Made by a program: the position numbers and the translations under genes. A stretch of 64,000 bases of DNA from JAEKNW01 sp963677815 (GTDB lineage Bacteria > Cloacimonadota > Cloacimonadia > Cloacimonadales > JAFGVF01). The DNA lies in the NCBI GenBank assembly GCA_963677815.1, contig OY782499.1, forward strand, positions 1,860,001 to 1,924,000, read 5' to 3'. Under the pieces are notes generated by a model. It had not been told where the DNA came from. It worked only from the letters and a program-made list of their open reading frames with translations, and did not search any database. The first letter of the stretch is position 1. Each line of letters opens with the position of its first letter. Below are positions 7,510 to 17,242 of this stretch, one piece after another.

Positions 7510-10500
7510 TTATTTCATTAATATTGCCTTATGGACTTTTACTAATCCTTTATTATTTAATCTGATGAAATATATTCCTGAAGAAACAGGTCTGCCATTG
7601 TCATCAGTTCCATGCCATGAAACATCGTGTTTTCCTGCTGTTAATCTATCACTGACTAGTTTCTTAACTAATTGTCCTTTAAGATTATAAATATTCAAAG
7701 ATACATAAGAATCTTGAGCTATTTCATAACTAATTCTAGTATCAGGATTGAATGGGTTTGGATAAAGGCCATTAATTTTAGTTAGACCACTAATATCTGG
7801 AGCATTATTATCTGTAATCATATCAGAGATTTTAGGTTCAGAATATAAATCCAGGTTATTAAGAGTATCTCGATAGACACTTGTTACTGCCCAGTAGTAG
7901 TTACCATTAACTAAGTTAGAAACATCATCAAGGATAGAATTATCTGTAACAAGAGTGTCAATAACTGTCCAGGAATCAGGATTAGAAACTTGGTCAGAAG
8001 TCATAGAATAAACATTATATCCAATTAATCCATAGGTGTCATTATGTTCTACCCAAGCTACTTGAGCACCAAGTTCATCAAATGTTACATCTAGTGAAAG
8101 AACTTGATAAGCTACTAACTTAACATAATCAGTAGCAATGATAGTTTCTGCAGAAGTATCATTCTGATAATTAGCCTTAATAGCTATATTATAAAGACCA
8201 TTATCTGGATTAATCATTGTGTAAGTTAGGGAAGAGGTAGTTGTTATTTCAGAACCATTGTTGAGAAGAGTAAAATCTTCAAGTCCAAAAATATCAAGTG
8301 GATTTTCCCAGGTAATTATGATATCGTTATCTATGCTTTCAATACTTGGATTTTGAATTGGATAAGCTATGATTAAGCTATAATCTAGGATAGAGGAATC
8401 TACTTCGTTATTATCTTCATAGATAGATTTTACCATAAATGAATAATCACCGTTTGCTTGTTCATTCAAGACAAAAGTATTATCTTCTGTTGTTCCTACT
8501 AAAGTATTGTTCTGATATACTTGATAGCTTGTGAAAGCAAATAAGTCTTGAGGATGATTCCAAGATAAAGTAAGATTATTTGCTTGGGCAACAATAGCAA
8601 GATCAGTAACTGGTTGAGCATTAATAACTGATATATCTTCAATCAGAACAACTTTATCTACTTGGATAGGAGAGTTATAGTTAGCAGTTATAGAATAATC
8701 ATAATTTCCATTAGCTAGATTTTCATCTAAGTAGGAAGTTGTTGTTGCAGGAAGAGTTATTTCAAGTCTTTCACTTGTTTGTCTTACTAGAGTAATAGAG
8801 TCTAAACCGAATGTGTCTATAGGTAAATCCCAGGTTAACTCAAGATCATCTTCATTGATTGAATATGTCGCATTAGCAAGAGGGTATGTCTTAATAAGTT
8901 GATAAGCTAATATCTCACTTGCTTCTGATTCTATAGAAGAATAGATTGTTTTAACTGAGAAATTATAGTCTCCATTAGCTAGGTCTAAAGCGTATGAATT
9001 TTCACTTGTTGAAGCTAACAAAACACTATTGTTGTATATCTCGAAAGAAGTAAACTCATAGTCATTACCTGTGAAATCCCAAACTAAGTCAACAGTTTCT
9101 TCCGTTGTAGAGATACTTAGATTAGTAGGTGACACAGGAATGATAAAGCTGATTAAGTCTGTTTCAACAAGTTCTTCAATTCCACCTTGATAAACGGATT
9201 TAACACTGTATTGATAGAGTCCATTTTCTGGTTGAAGATCAGTATATTGATTAACAGAGCTAGCAAGACTAGTAACAAATTCATCATTCTTATAGATCTC
9301 ATAACTAAGCTGACCAAAAGCATCTTGAGGCTCTAACCAAGATAAAACGATATTGTTATTATCTATATTATAGGTTAAGTTTCTTACAGGATAAGCTAGA
9401 ATGAAATCTACTTGCAAGTTATCAGTAAGAGGATTATCAATAGTCTCATTATAATAAGTCATTACTTGATAAGCATAAGAACCATTGGCAAGAGCTGAAT
9501 CTAAATAATAGTTATCTTGAGTTTCAGCAATTACTTCTTGGTTTCTTAAAAGCTTATAAGATGTAATTAACCCAGTATCTTGAGGTAAATCCCAGCTTAT
9601 CATAAGACCATCATCTTGTATATTACTAGTTAGGTTAGTTACTACTTGTGGTTGAAGGATTTCAAAGCTAACAGCTTGTGATTGCTCCGAAGAAGCAAAA
9701 TCAAAGTTTGCTCTTATCGTGAAATCATATAAACCATTACTTAAATCAGCTTCTTCATAGTAATTGTTGCTAGTATTAGTGATTTCCTGACCATTTTTGA
9801 AGACTGTGTAATCTACTAATCTACCAAGAGAACTATAATCTTCCCAAGTAATACTAATATTATTATTAAGAGCCTGGTAATATTCGATTACAGGGATATA
9901 TGCTTTCATAACATCGGCATAGGCAGGATTACTAAGTTCAGAAACAAGATTATTATATACTGCTCTGATTGTATAAGTATGCAGAGCATTTATAACGTTT
10001 TCATCAACATACTGGGTCTGTGAAACATCACTTAAATAAGCAATTTCCTGTCCGTTTCTATTGATGATAAAAGCAGTCTCACTATTATTAGGGGCAGTCC
10101 AGCTTAAGATAACATCATTCTCGTTTGAGATAGTTGCAACTAGATCACTCGGAACATCAGCAGAAGCAATATTTGCAACAACAGTTGTTGATGGGGAAGA
10201 TATACCTTCAGTATATTCTGCTTTAACATAATATTGATAGCTTCCATTTGCTAGAGAATAGTCCCAATAGAAGTTATCAGTAACGCTTGTAATAAGCATA
10301 TTATCTTTGAAAATCATATAGGCAATTGGGTCTCCAGTTGGAATATCCCATGTGAGGTGGACATCATTATCATTTTCTACAAATAGTTGTAAATTAGTAG
10401 GTGCTAGGAGTTCAGGTGCTATGTAGATATTTACTGAAACCGTGTTAGATTCGATAGAAATACCAGCATCATAAACGGCTTTAACATAATAATCATAGTC

Positions 10501-13500
10501 ACCATTAGCTAAAGAAAGGTCTGTCCAAGAAAGAGTTTCTGGATTATCTATGACATTGGCAATAGCACCATTTCTATAGATAAGATATCCTCGGAAGGCT
10601 CTTGGAAGAGCACTTGTTGCAGGTAATTCCCAACTCAGAGTAACATTGTTTTCATTAACTTGAGCTTCTAAAGATGTAGCTGGATAAGTTACTTCTATAT
10701 GGAAGTCTAAAGAGTTGGTTGGGAGTGACTGACCACTTGAATAACTAGCGGTTATATAATAATTATAAGAACCATTAGCCAAGAATGAATCAACAAAATG
10801 TTCTTGATTTGTTGTTTCAATAAGTTGATCATTTCTATAAATATTATAGCCTAAGAAGTCTCTATAAGAACTTACTGGAGCTTGCCAGAAAAGACTTACT
10901 TGGTCAATATCAAGATTACCAGTTAGGTTTTGAGCTGGATAAAGAACTTCAACAACTGCCTCAACATTGTTGCTTGCTTCTGAAATACCTGTAGAATAAT
11001 TAGCTTTTACATAGTAATTATAAGAACCATTGGTAAGATTCTCATCTATATAAGTTAAGTCTGTTACTTGAGCTATTTCTTGGTCATCGCGAAAGACTAG
11101 ATAGTTAATGAAAGAACGAGGATAAGTAATTATTTCATCCCAGTTCAAGATCACATTGCTTGAATCTACACTAGCTTGTAAGTTTTCAACAGGATAGAGG
11201 ACTTCTACTAAGACTTCAACACTATTAGAAGCTTCAGATTCTCCAGCATCGTAGAGGGCTGTTACATAGTAAGAATAAGTTCCATTAGCTAGAGAAGTAT
11301 CAGTATAGGCTAGATCTTGAGTTTCAGCTATTACTTCTAGGTTACGATAAACTTTGTATAAAAGCAGAGATCTAGGGGAGTTAGCAGGTAAATCCCAGGC
11401 TAAATCAACATAATCATCTGTTACTTGGGCTGTAAGATTTGTAACAGGATATGTTATTTCTACTTCATAAACAAGAGTTTCAGAAGCAATAGAACTGCCA
11501 GTCTCATAATTAGCAATTACATAATACTCATAAGAACCATTCGCTAGACCTGAATCAGTATAGCTCTCTTCTGTTTGTGTGGAATATAGTTCATTATTGC
11601 GATACAATGAATAAGATAATATAGATTGTCCAGCATAAGGATTTTTCTCCCATGATAAGCTTATTTCTGTATCTGTTAGACTAGCTGTAAAAGCTTGAAC
11701 AGGGTATAGTACTTCAACATTTACTTGAGTATAAAGTGCTGGAGAAATTCCAGTAGAATAAGATGCTTGAAGTTTATATTCATAGTTACCATTAATTAAA
11801 TCTAGGTCTTCATAGGATAGTGCATTTTCATCAGAGAAAATTAGAATATCATCACGGAAGAGCTGGTAACCTAAGAAAGCTCTAGATGAGGTTGGTGCAG
11901 CATCCCAAGAAAGTATAACATTGTTTTCTTGAATTTGATATGTTAAGTTCTCAGGAGAATAAAGCACTTCAACTAAAACAGATTGAGGTTGGATAGCTAC
12001 AGAAGAACCTGTTTGATAATTAACTATAATAGAATAATCATATATTCCATTAGCTAAAGCTTCATCTAGATAAGATGCTTGGCTAGTATTGTCAATAATG
12101 ATGTCATTCCTCAAAATAGAATAATCTATGATTGAATTACCTGCCATTGGGTTTGCTTGCCAAGTTAGATTAACATCATCTTCATCAACACTAAGAATCA
12201 ATTCATCAGCTGGATAGAGTACTTCAATCAAAGGATTGACTATGTTAGAAATGTCTGAATCGCCAGAAGCATATTCTGCTCTAACATAATAGCTATAATT
12301 TGCATTGAGTAAGTTAGTATCAGTGTAGCTTAATTCAGTTTGACTACTTATTAGTTGGTCATCTCTGTAAAGTTTATAAGCTTGGAAATCCCTATACAAC
12401 TCATTTGGTTCATTCCATGATAAAGTTACATTATTATCTTCAACTGAGAAGGTTAAGTCTCTAGGTTCATATAAGACTTCCACTTGAACTTGGGCAGTAT
12501 TTGAAAGGTCAGCATTACCGTTAAGGTATTGGGCTTGAACTTGATATTCATAGACTGCATTTCTTAGGTTAGTATCAAGATAAACCTGCTCAGAAGTATT
12601 TGCAATTACTTGTCCATTTCTAAATATTTGATAAGATTGAACATTAGTAGCTAGATTAGTGATTTCCCAGCTAAGACTAACATTGTTTGCTTCTACTGAT
12701 GCAGTTAGATTTTGAGTTGCATAATGAACATCAACAATAGCTTCTAGGCTTTCACTAATATCAGATTGGCCACTTTCATAAATAGCTTTAAGAGCTAAAG
12801 AATAAGTACCATTAGCATTTCCAGGGAATAAATAGGAAGTATCTGAAGTTACAGCTACTTGCTCTTCATTAAGGAAAATATAGTATTCAAGTGTACTTTG
12901 TCCAGCTAGGGGATTATTATCCCAAGAAAGGGTAAAATCACTATTATCTACTTCAACCTCTAAGTCAATAATACCATAAAGAATTTCAATAAATATATTA
13001 TCAGAATCTATAGTTGAAGATTGGCTGTTAGTATAATTTGAAGATAAAGAATATGTATAATTACCATTGATTAAATCAATATCGTTGAAGGAAGTTTCAC
13101 TTGTTTGTCCAAGTAGAACATTGTTCCTATAAACATTGAAACTAATTAATCCAGTAGTATCTGCTGGAGCTAACCAGTTTAGTTCAACACTATTTGAACT
13201 AACATTTGTTGTAAGGTTTGTAGGTTCATAAGCAACCTCTACTTGAGGATTAACAATGTTTGAAGCCTCAGAGTCACCATTAGTGTAATTAGCAATAACA
13301 TAGATAGAATAGCTTCCATTAGCTAAGTTAGTTATTGTATAATTTTCGCTAGTAATCTCAGCTTGATATAAGTCTTGGTTAACAAACAAAGTATAAGATG
13401 AGAATGCTCTGCTTGAAGTAGCTGGTCTATTCCAAGTAAGCTCAATAGCATTTCCACTAACATTGGCAGATAGGTTAGTTACAGGATAAGTTACACTTAC

Positions 13501-16500
13501 TTCAGCATCAACACTTAGAGATGGTTCTGAATTACCAGAATCAGAAGTATTAGAAGTTATAATGTAATAATTATAATTTCCATTAGCTAGAGCTGTATCA
13601 AGATAGTTCATTTCACTTGTTTGTACTATAAATGCATTATTTCTATAAAGATTAAAGATTGGGCTTCCTGTATGAGGGTAATCCCAATCCAGACTTATGT
13701 TATCATTATCCACGCTTGCTTGAAGATTTGTTGCTTGGTAAGGATATTCAATCTGAATCAAGTCAGAATTAAGGGCTGGAGAAGGACCGTTGCTATAATT
13801 TGCTACAATATCATAAGTGTAATCTCCATCAGCTAAATCTGAATCGATATAAGATAATTCACTTGTATTGGCAATAATTTCATTATTTCTAGAAATTTGG
13901 AATTCAATGATAGTATCACCACTTAAAAAGTTGTTTTGCCAAGTAAGATTAATATCATTTTTATTAGTAACCTGGCTAGTTAGATTTTCAACTGGATATT
14001 GAATCATTATATTAATATCAATAACTTCTGAAGGCTCAGATGTAGTTGAAGAATAATTTACTTGAAGATAATACTCATAATCACCGTTCACTAGGTTATT
14101 ATCAGTATAGCTTAAGCTAGATGTTGTTGCAATAGATTGTCCATTTCTAAATATCTCATAGTTGTTAAGACTTCTAATATTCTCAGCTAATATAGGTCTT
14201 TCCCAAGTAAGAGTCACATTATTATTTAGTAATTCATAATTGAAAGAAGTAATTGGATAAGGAATCTCTAAATCAAAAGAAACAGAAGAACTAGCTTGAG
14301 ATTGTCCTGTAGTATATTCTGCAACAATAGCATATTCATAGGAACCATTAATTAGGTTTTCATCTAGGAAACTAGTGCTTGTAGTAGTTGCATATTCATT
14401 TCCATTTTTATAGATAATATATTGAATGAATCCTCTGCTATTATCCCCAGATTCCCAAGTTAGAGTTACATTGTTATCAGATAAGTCATAGCTTAGGTTC
14501 ATAGGTGGATAAAGAACTTCCACATAAGCTTGGACTTCTATCATTTCAGATAATCCAGAAGTATATTCAGCTTGAATACCAAAAATATGTGTTCCATTAT
14601 CCAAATTATTTACACTATAAGAAGTAGTGTTTGTGTTTGTTATTTCATGAATTAAATTATTATTTTGATATATCTTGTAGCCCATAAAAGCTCTGTTAGC
14701 ACCACCCTGTATAGCTGGTATTTGCCAAGTAAGTTGAGCTGTGTCACTATCAACTTCTACTGTGAAGTTTCTAGGAGGATAAAGATATTCAATTTCAATA
14801 CTTTCGATTTCAGATAGTTGAGATTCTATTCCTTGATATATGGCTGCAACTTGGTAGTTATATACACCATTCGCTAAATTATAATCAAAGAATGCTGGTT
14901 GAGTGAGATTATATACAGAAGCAACGATTTGATTGTTTCTATAAACTCGGAAATGATCTAATAAATCTGCCCCTGAAGGATAAGACCAAGTTAACTGTAC
15001 TGAAACATCATTTACTGCTTGAGCATTAAGACTTGTGGGAGCATGGAGTACCATTATATTAACATTGACTGCCAAAGAATTACCTGACTCCAAATTGTAA
15101 TAAACAGTTTTTGCAGTATATGTATAAGAACCATTTTCCAAGTCTTCATCGTAATAGTCATTGATGTCTGGACTGGTAATTTCTGTTATAAGTTGGTTAT
15201 TTCTGAATAATTTATAGCCAGTCACTGGAGAACTATCAGGAGTTTCCCATTCTAAATGCACATTGTTTCCATCATATACTCTTGCAGTAAAGTTTTCAGG
15301 TGGTGTTATCTGACCTATGGAAAAATTCAATTGTCCAGAAAGCTCAGATTCTTGTCCATCATAGATTGCCGATACATTAACAAAATACTGTCCTTCATCT
15401 AAGCTAAGATATTTTTGAGTAGTAGTTGAACTTATGTAAAACTCGCCATTTAGATAGAGATTGTAGGAATCAGGAATCAAGTCGCCTGCTAGGGGAGATA
15501 CCTGCCATGTTATGAGAACATAAGACGTCATCATTTGATGAGCTAAATTAACTGGTGGATATAGTACATTTAAATCAACATCAACTGAATTTGAAGAATT
15601 AGACAAACCACTATTATAAATTGCTCTAATAGTGTATGTATGATTACCATTTGCAACATTGCCATCAGTATAGTTGGTAATATTTGGAGTGAAAGATTGG
15701 GTTAACTCTACGAAATCACGATAAATTACATAACCTTGTAGGTCTCTTTGATAACCTTCAGGGACATCCCAACTCAAGGCAACAGAATTATTTTGAACTA
15801 CTTGAGCGGTGAGATTCTGAGGTGGATTTAAAGGTGTTTGACCACTTGGTAAGTCTATGGCATCAAGGTAAACAGTATCATCACCACTAATTACTGAACC
15901 ATCTTTTATATAAGACCATTTGAACTGGTAAATACCAGCTTCTAATGGATATGAAGCGTAAGACCAATCTCCACTACCATACCATTCATCTTGCACAACA
16001 CCATTAATGTAAAAGACTGCTCTATCATATTGACCAATAGTTGGACTTTCACATGATGGTTTGATAAAGAAAGAGATGTTATCAGATTCAGGCACAGATA
16101 AATCAATTAAAATAGAAGAAGATTGATTATGTCCTATATTAAGAGGTCTTGCAGAATTAGTACCATCATAAGCCTCATTACTAGCAATTGTCCAAGAAGC
16201 ATTTCCCTGAAAATACCAGTTATTATTTGAAAATCCAGCTTCAAAAGATTCATCATATTCATCATAGGTATCTGGGATAATATTAATCAACATCTTTTGA
16301 TTATTTGTTGATATAGAGTGACCATCAATTTCTAGATCAAATAAATTAGTTGTATAATGCTGGTAAGCTCCCATACTTGTTAGGTATGTATAATTATTAT
16401 CTTCATTAAGACCATCAATAACAATGAAATAGTTCCTATCAACTTCGTTGGCATAAGCTTGATACAAAACAGGTCTGCCTAAGGAAAGTTGTTGATTTAT

Positions 16501-16992
16501 CATTTGTCTCCATTCAAAGATAGATGTTTCTGATAAATCATGAAGCTCCATTGAATTAGAATAATAAAAGTTGTTCTCCAAAGCATACATAACATCTTCA
16601 ATTGTGGAAGTAGTATAATCTTCTTCCCAATCTGATTTAATTGCATAACCAGCAGTTGAAATCAGTAACTTTGTTTCTGTGCGTTCAAGTATATTTGACA
16701 TTCGTTCCCAATCGAAAGAATATCCCAAGTTCTGATTGATATTACCCAAGTCATCATCATAATAGGATACTGTTCCTGTTCCCTGAGCAGGATAATTCCA
16801 GAATTTCATAATTTTAGCTACTGATAGTGCTCCACTTCCTGCATCAGCATTTTGAGTCCCTACATTAGGACAATAATCGTTCCAAGGTGAACCTGTGTTC
16901 CATTGTGATTGTAGCATTGGAGCTATCTGACCATACAAAGAAAAAATAGTCATTACTAGTATAAGTAATGAAAATAAACATTTTTTTTTCAT
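7510..16992 (-). CDS. Giant secreted protein: inactive-looking C10 peptidase domain, 31 FN3-like repeats, FlgD-like sorting domain
   Basis: A 3160-residue protein with a signal peptide (1-21). Residues about 25-240 resemble the C10 (streptopain) peptidase fold: SQWNTGSPWNDYCP and AKIMKFWNYP match the family, but the catalytic Cys position (family GCVATAMAQIM) is Ser53 in AGSGALSVAKIM, and the His position (family GHAFVIDG) reads RNYFIVIDG, with Asn187/Tyr188 and no His. Residues about 245-385 form a MAM/carbohydrate-binding-like beta-sandwich. About 390-3070 is an array of 31 fibronectin-III-like repeats of about 80-95 residues (pattern NLTA.V..NNV.LSW ... Y.IYRN ... LANG.Y.YYV.A.Y..G.S ... 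VEVLYP). The last ~88 residues (YPNPFNPDTRISYEI ... KAILMK) are the FlgD-like sorting domain. GGAGG precedes the ATG. Likely a cell-surface or released adhesin; ligand unknown. Confidence 0.9.
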   Translation of the reverse strand: MKKKCLFSLLILVMTIFSLYGQIAPMLQSQWNTGSPWNDYCPNVGTQNADAGSGALSVAKIMKFWNYPAQGTGTVSYYDDDLGNINQNLGYSFDWERMSNILERTETKLLISTAGYAIKSDWEEDYTTSTIEDVMYALENNFYYSNSMELHDLSETSIFEWRQMINQQLSLGRPVLYQAYANEVDRNYFIVIDGLNEDNNYTYLTSMGAYQHYTTNLFDLEIDGHSISTNNQKMLINIIPDTYDEYDESFEAGFSNNNWYFQGNASWTIASNEAYDGTNSARPLNIGHNQSSSILIDLSVPESDNISFFIKPSCESPTIGQYDRAVFYINGVVQDEWYGSGDWSYASYPLEAGIYQFKWSYIKDGSVISGDDTVYLDAIDLPSGQTPLNPPQNLTAQVVQNNSVALSWDVPEGYQRDLQGYVIYRDFVELTQSFTPNITNYTDGNVANGNHTYTIRAIYNSGLSNSSNSVDVDLNVLYPPVNLAHQMMTSYVLITWQVSPLAGDLIPDSYNLYLNGEFYISSTTTQKYLSLDEGQYFVNVSAIYDGQESELSGQLNFSIGQITPPENFTARVYDGNNVHLEWETPDSSPVTGYKLFRNNQLITEITSPDINDYYDEDLENGSYTYTAKTVYYNLESGNSLAVNVNIMVLHAPTSLNAQAVNDVSVQLTWSYPSGADLLDHFRVYRNNQIVASVYNLTQPAFFDYNLANGVYNYQVAAIYQGIESQLSEIESIEIEYLYPPRNFTVEVDSDTAQLTWQIPAIQGGANRAFMGYKIYQNNNLIHEITNTNTTSYSVNNLDNGTHIFGIQAEYTSGLSEMIEVQAYVEVLYPPMNLSYDLSDNNVTLTWESGDNSRGFIQYIIYKNGNEYATTTSTSFLDENLINGSYEYAIVAEYTTGQSQASSSVSFDLEIPYPITSFNYELLNNNVTLTWERPILAENIRSLNNYEIFRNGQSIATTSSLSYTDNNLVNGDYEYYLQVNYSSTTSEPSEVIDINIMIQYPVENLTSQVTNKNDINLTWQNNFLSGDTIIEFQISRNNEIIANTSELSYIDSDLADGDYTYDIVANYSNGPSPALNSDLIQIEYPYQATNLQASVDNDNISLDWDYPHTGSPIFNLYRNNAFIVQTSEMNYLDTALANGNYNYYIITSNTSDSGNSEPSLSVDAEVSVTYPVTNLSANVSGNAIELTWNRPATSSRAFSSYTLFVNQDLYQAEITSENYTITNLANGSYSIYVIANYTNGDSEASNIVNPQVEVAYEPTNLTTNVSSNSVELNWLAPADTTGLISFNVYRNNVLLGQTSETSFNDIDLINGNYTYSLSSNYTNSQSSTIDSDNIFIEILYGIIDLEVEVDNSDFTLSWDNNPLAGQSTLEYYIFLNEEQVAVTSDTSYLFPGNANGTYSLALKAIYESGQSDISESLEAIVDVHYATQNLTASVEANNVSLSWEITNLATNVQSYQIFRNGQVIANTSEQVYLDTNLRNAVYEYQVQAQYLNGNADLSNTAQVQVEVLYEPRDLTFSVEDNNVTLSWNEPNELYRDFQAYKLYRDDQLISSQTELSYTDTNLLNANYSYYVRAEYASGDSDISNIVNPLIEVLYPADELILSVDEDDVNLTWQANPMAGNSIIDYSILRNDIIIDNTSQASYLDEALANGIYDYSIIVNYQTGSSVAIQPQSVLVEVLYSPENLTYQIQENNVILSWDAAPTSSRAFLGYQLFRDDILIFSDENALSYEDLDLINGNYEYKLQASYSTGISPALYTQVNVEVLYPVQAFTASLTDTEISLSWEKNPYAGQSILSYSLYRNNELYSTQTEESYTDSGLANGSYEYYVIANYETGSSIASETLVYEVEITYPVTNLTAQVTDDYVDLAWDLPANSPRSLLLYKVYRNLEVIAETQDLAYTDTSLANGTYSYYVTALYDAGESEASNSVEVLVEVLYPVENLQASVDSSNVILNWDEIITYPRSFINYLVFRDDQEIAQVTDLTYIDENLTNGSYNYYVKANYSTGISEASNNVEAVVEVLYPAQNLTGNLDIDQVSLFWQAPVSSYRDFLGYNIYRNDQLIETTNQEHFVDSFLANGSYNYYITASYSSGQSLPTNSLDFHIEVTYPATSLEAQVNENNVTLSWELPATSALPRAFRGYLIYRNGAIANVIDNPETLSWTDLSLANGDYDYYVKAVYDAGISIESNTVSVNIYIAPELLAPTNLQLFVENDNDVHLTWDIPTGDPIAYMIFKDNMLITSVTDNFYWDYSLANGSYQYYVKAEYTEGISSPSTTVVANIASADVPSDLVATISNENDVILSWTAPNNSETAFIINRNGQEIAYLSDVSQTQYVDENVINALHTYTIRAVYNNLVSELSNPAYADVMKAYIPVIEYYQALNNNISITWEDYSSLGRLVDYTVFKNGQEITNTSNNYYEEADLSNGLYDFTIRANFDFASSEQSQAVSFEILQPQVVTNLTSNIQDDGLMISWDLPQDTGLITSYKLLRNQEVIAETQDNYYLDSALANGSYAYQVMTYYNETIDNPLTDNLQVDFILAYPVRNLTYNIDNNNIVLSWLEPQDAFGQLSYEIYKNDEFVTSLASSVNQYTDLQPENGLYQYSVKSVYQGGIEELVETDLISFIIPVSPTNLSISTTEETVDLVWDFTGNDYEFTSFEIYNNSVLLASTSENSYALDLANGDYNFSVKTIYSSIESEASEILAYQLIKTYPLANATYSINEDDLELTWDLPIDTFGLDSITLVRQTSERLEITLPATTTSYLDENLANGNYDYSITANYNSPIQVDKVVLIEDISVINAQPVTDLAIVAQANNLTLSWNHPQDLFAFTSYQVYQNNTLVGTTEDNTFVLNEQANGDYSFMVKSIYEDNNEVDSSILDYSLIIAYPIQNPSIESIDNDIIITWENPLDIFGLEDFTLLNNGSEITTTSSLTYTMINPDNGLYNIAIKANYQNDTSAETIIATDYVKLVAYQVLSLDVTFDELGAQVAWVEHNDTYGLIGYNVYSMTSDQVSNPDSWTVIDTLVTDNSILDDVSNLVNGNYYWAVTSVYRDTLNNLDLYSEPKISDMITDNNAPDISGLTKINGLYPNPFNPDTRISYEIAQDSYVSLNIYNLKGQLVKKLVSDRLTAGKHDVSWHGTDDNGRPVSSGIYFIRLNNKGLVKVHKAILMK

Positions 16993-17182
16993 TCATCCTC
17001 CATAATTTTTATAATTAAAGTCTATAAATGTCACTATATATATTATTTATGCAATTATAGTTCCATTAGGATATATAAGTTGTTGAGTTACATTATTTGA
17101 TAGCTGTGTGGCTAAAACTCACAATAAATCATGATATATCATATCCAAAATTCATTTCCAAGAAGATATTTTGAATATAATA

Positions 17183-17206
17183 AAAGAGCCCTGTATATAC
17201 AAGGCT
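17183..17206 (-). terminator. Terminator of the beta-helix surface-protein gene
   Basis: On the minus strand AGAGCC ... TGTA/TACA ... GGCTCT forms a stem with one internal mismatch, followed by TTTTATT; about 35 bases beyond the stop at 17243. Confidence 0.7.
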
Positions 17207-17242
17207 CTAGTTATATAAACTTGATTATGAATTAATACTTAT

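Noticed and set aside
13621..13836. Plus-strand frame inside the giant repeat gene
   Set aside because: Antisense shadow of the FN3 repeat coding sequence; no start signals or family resemblance.
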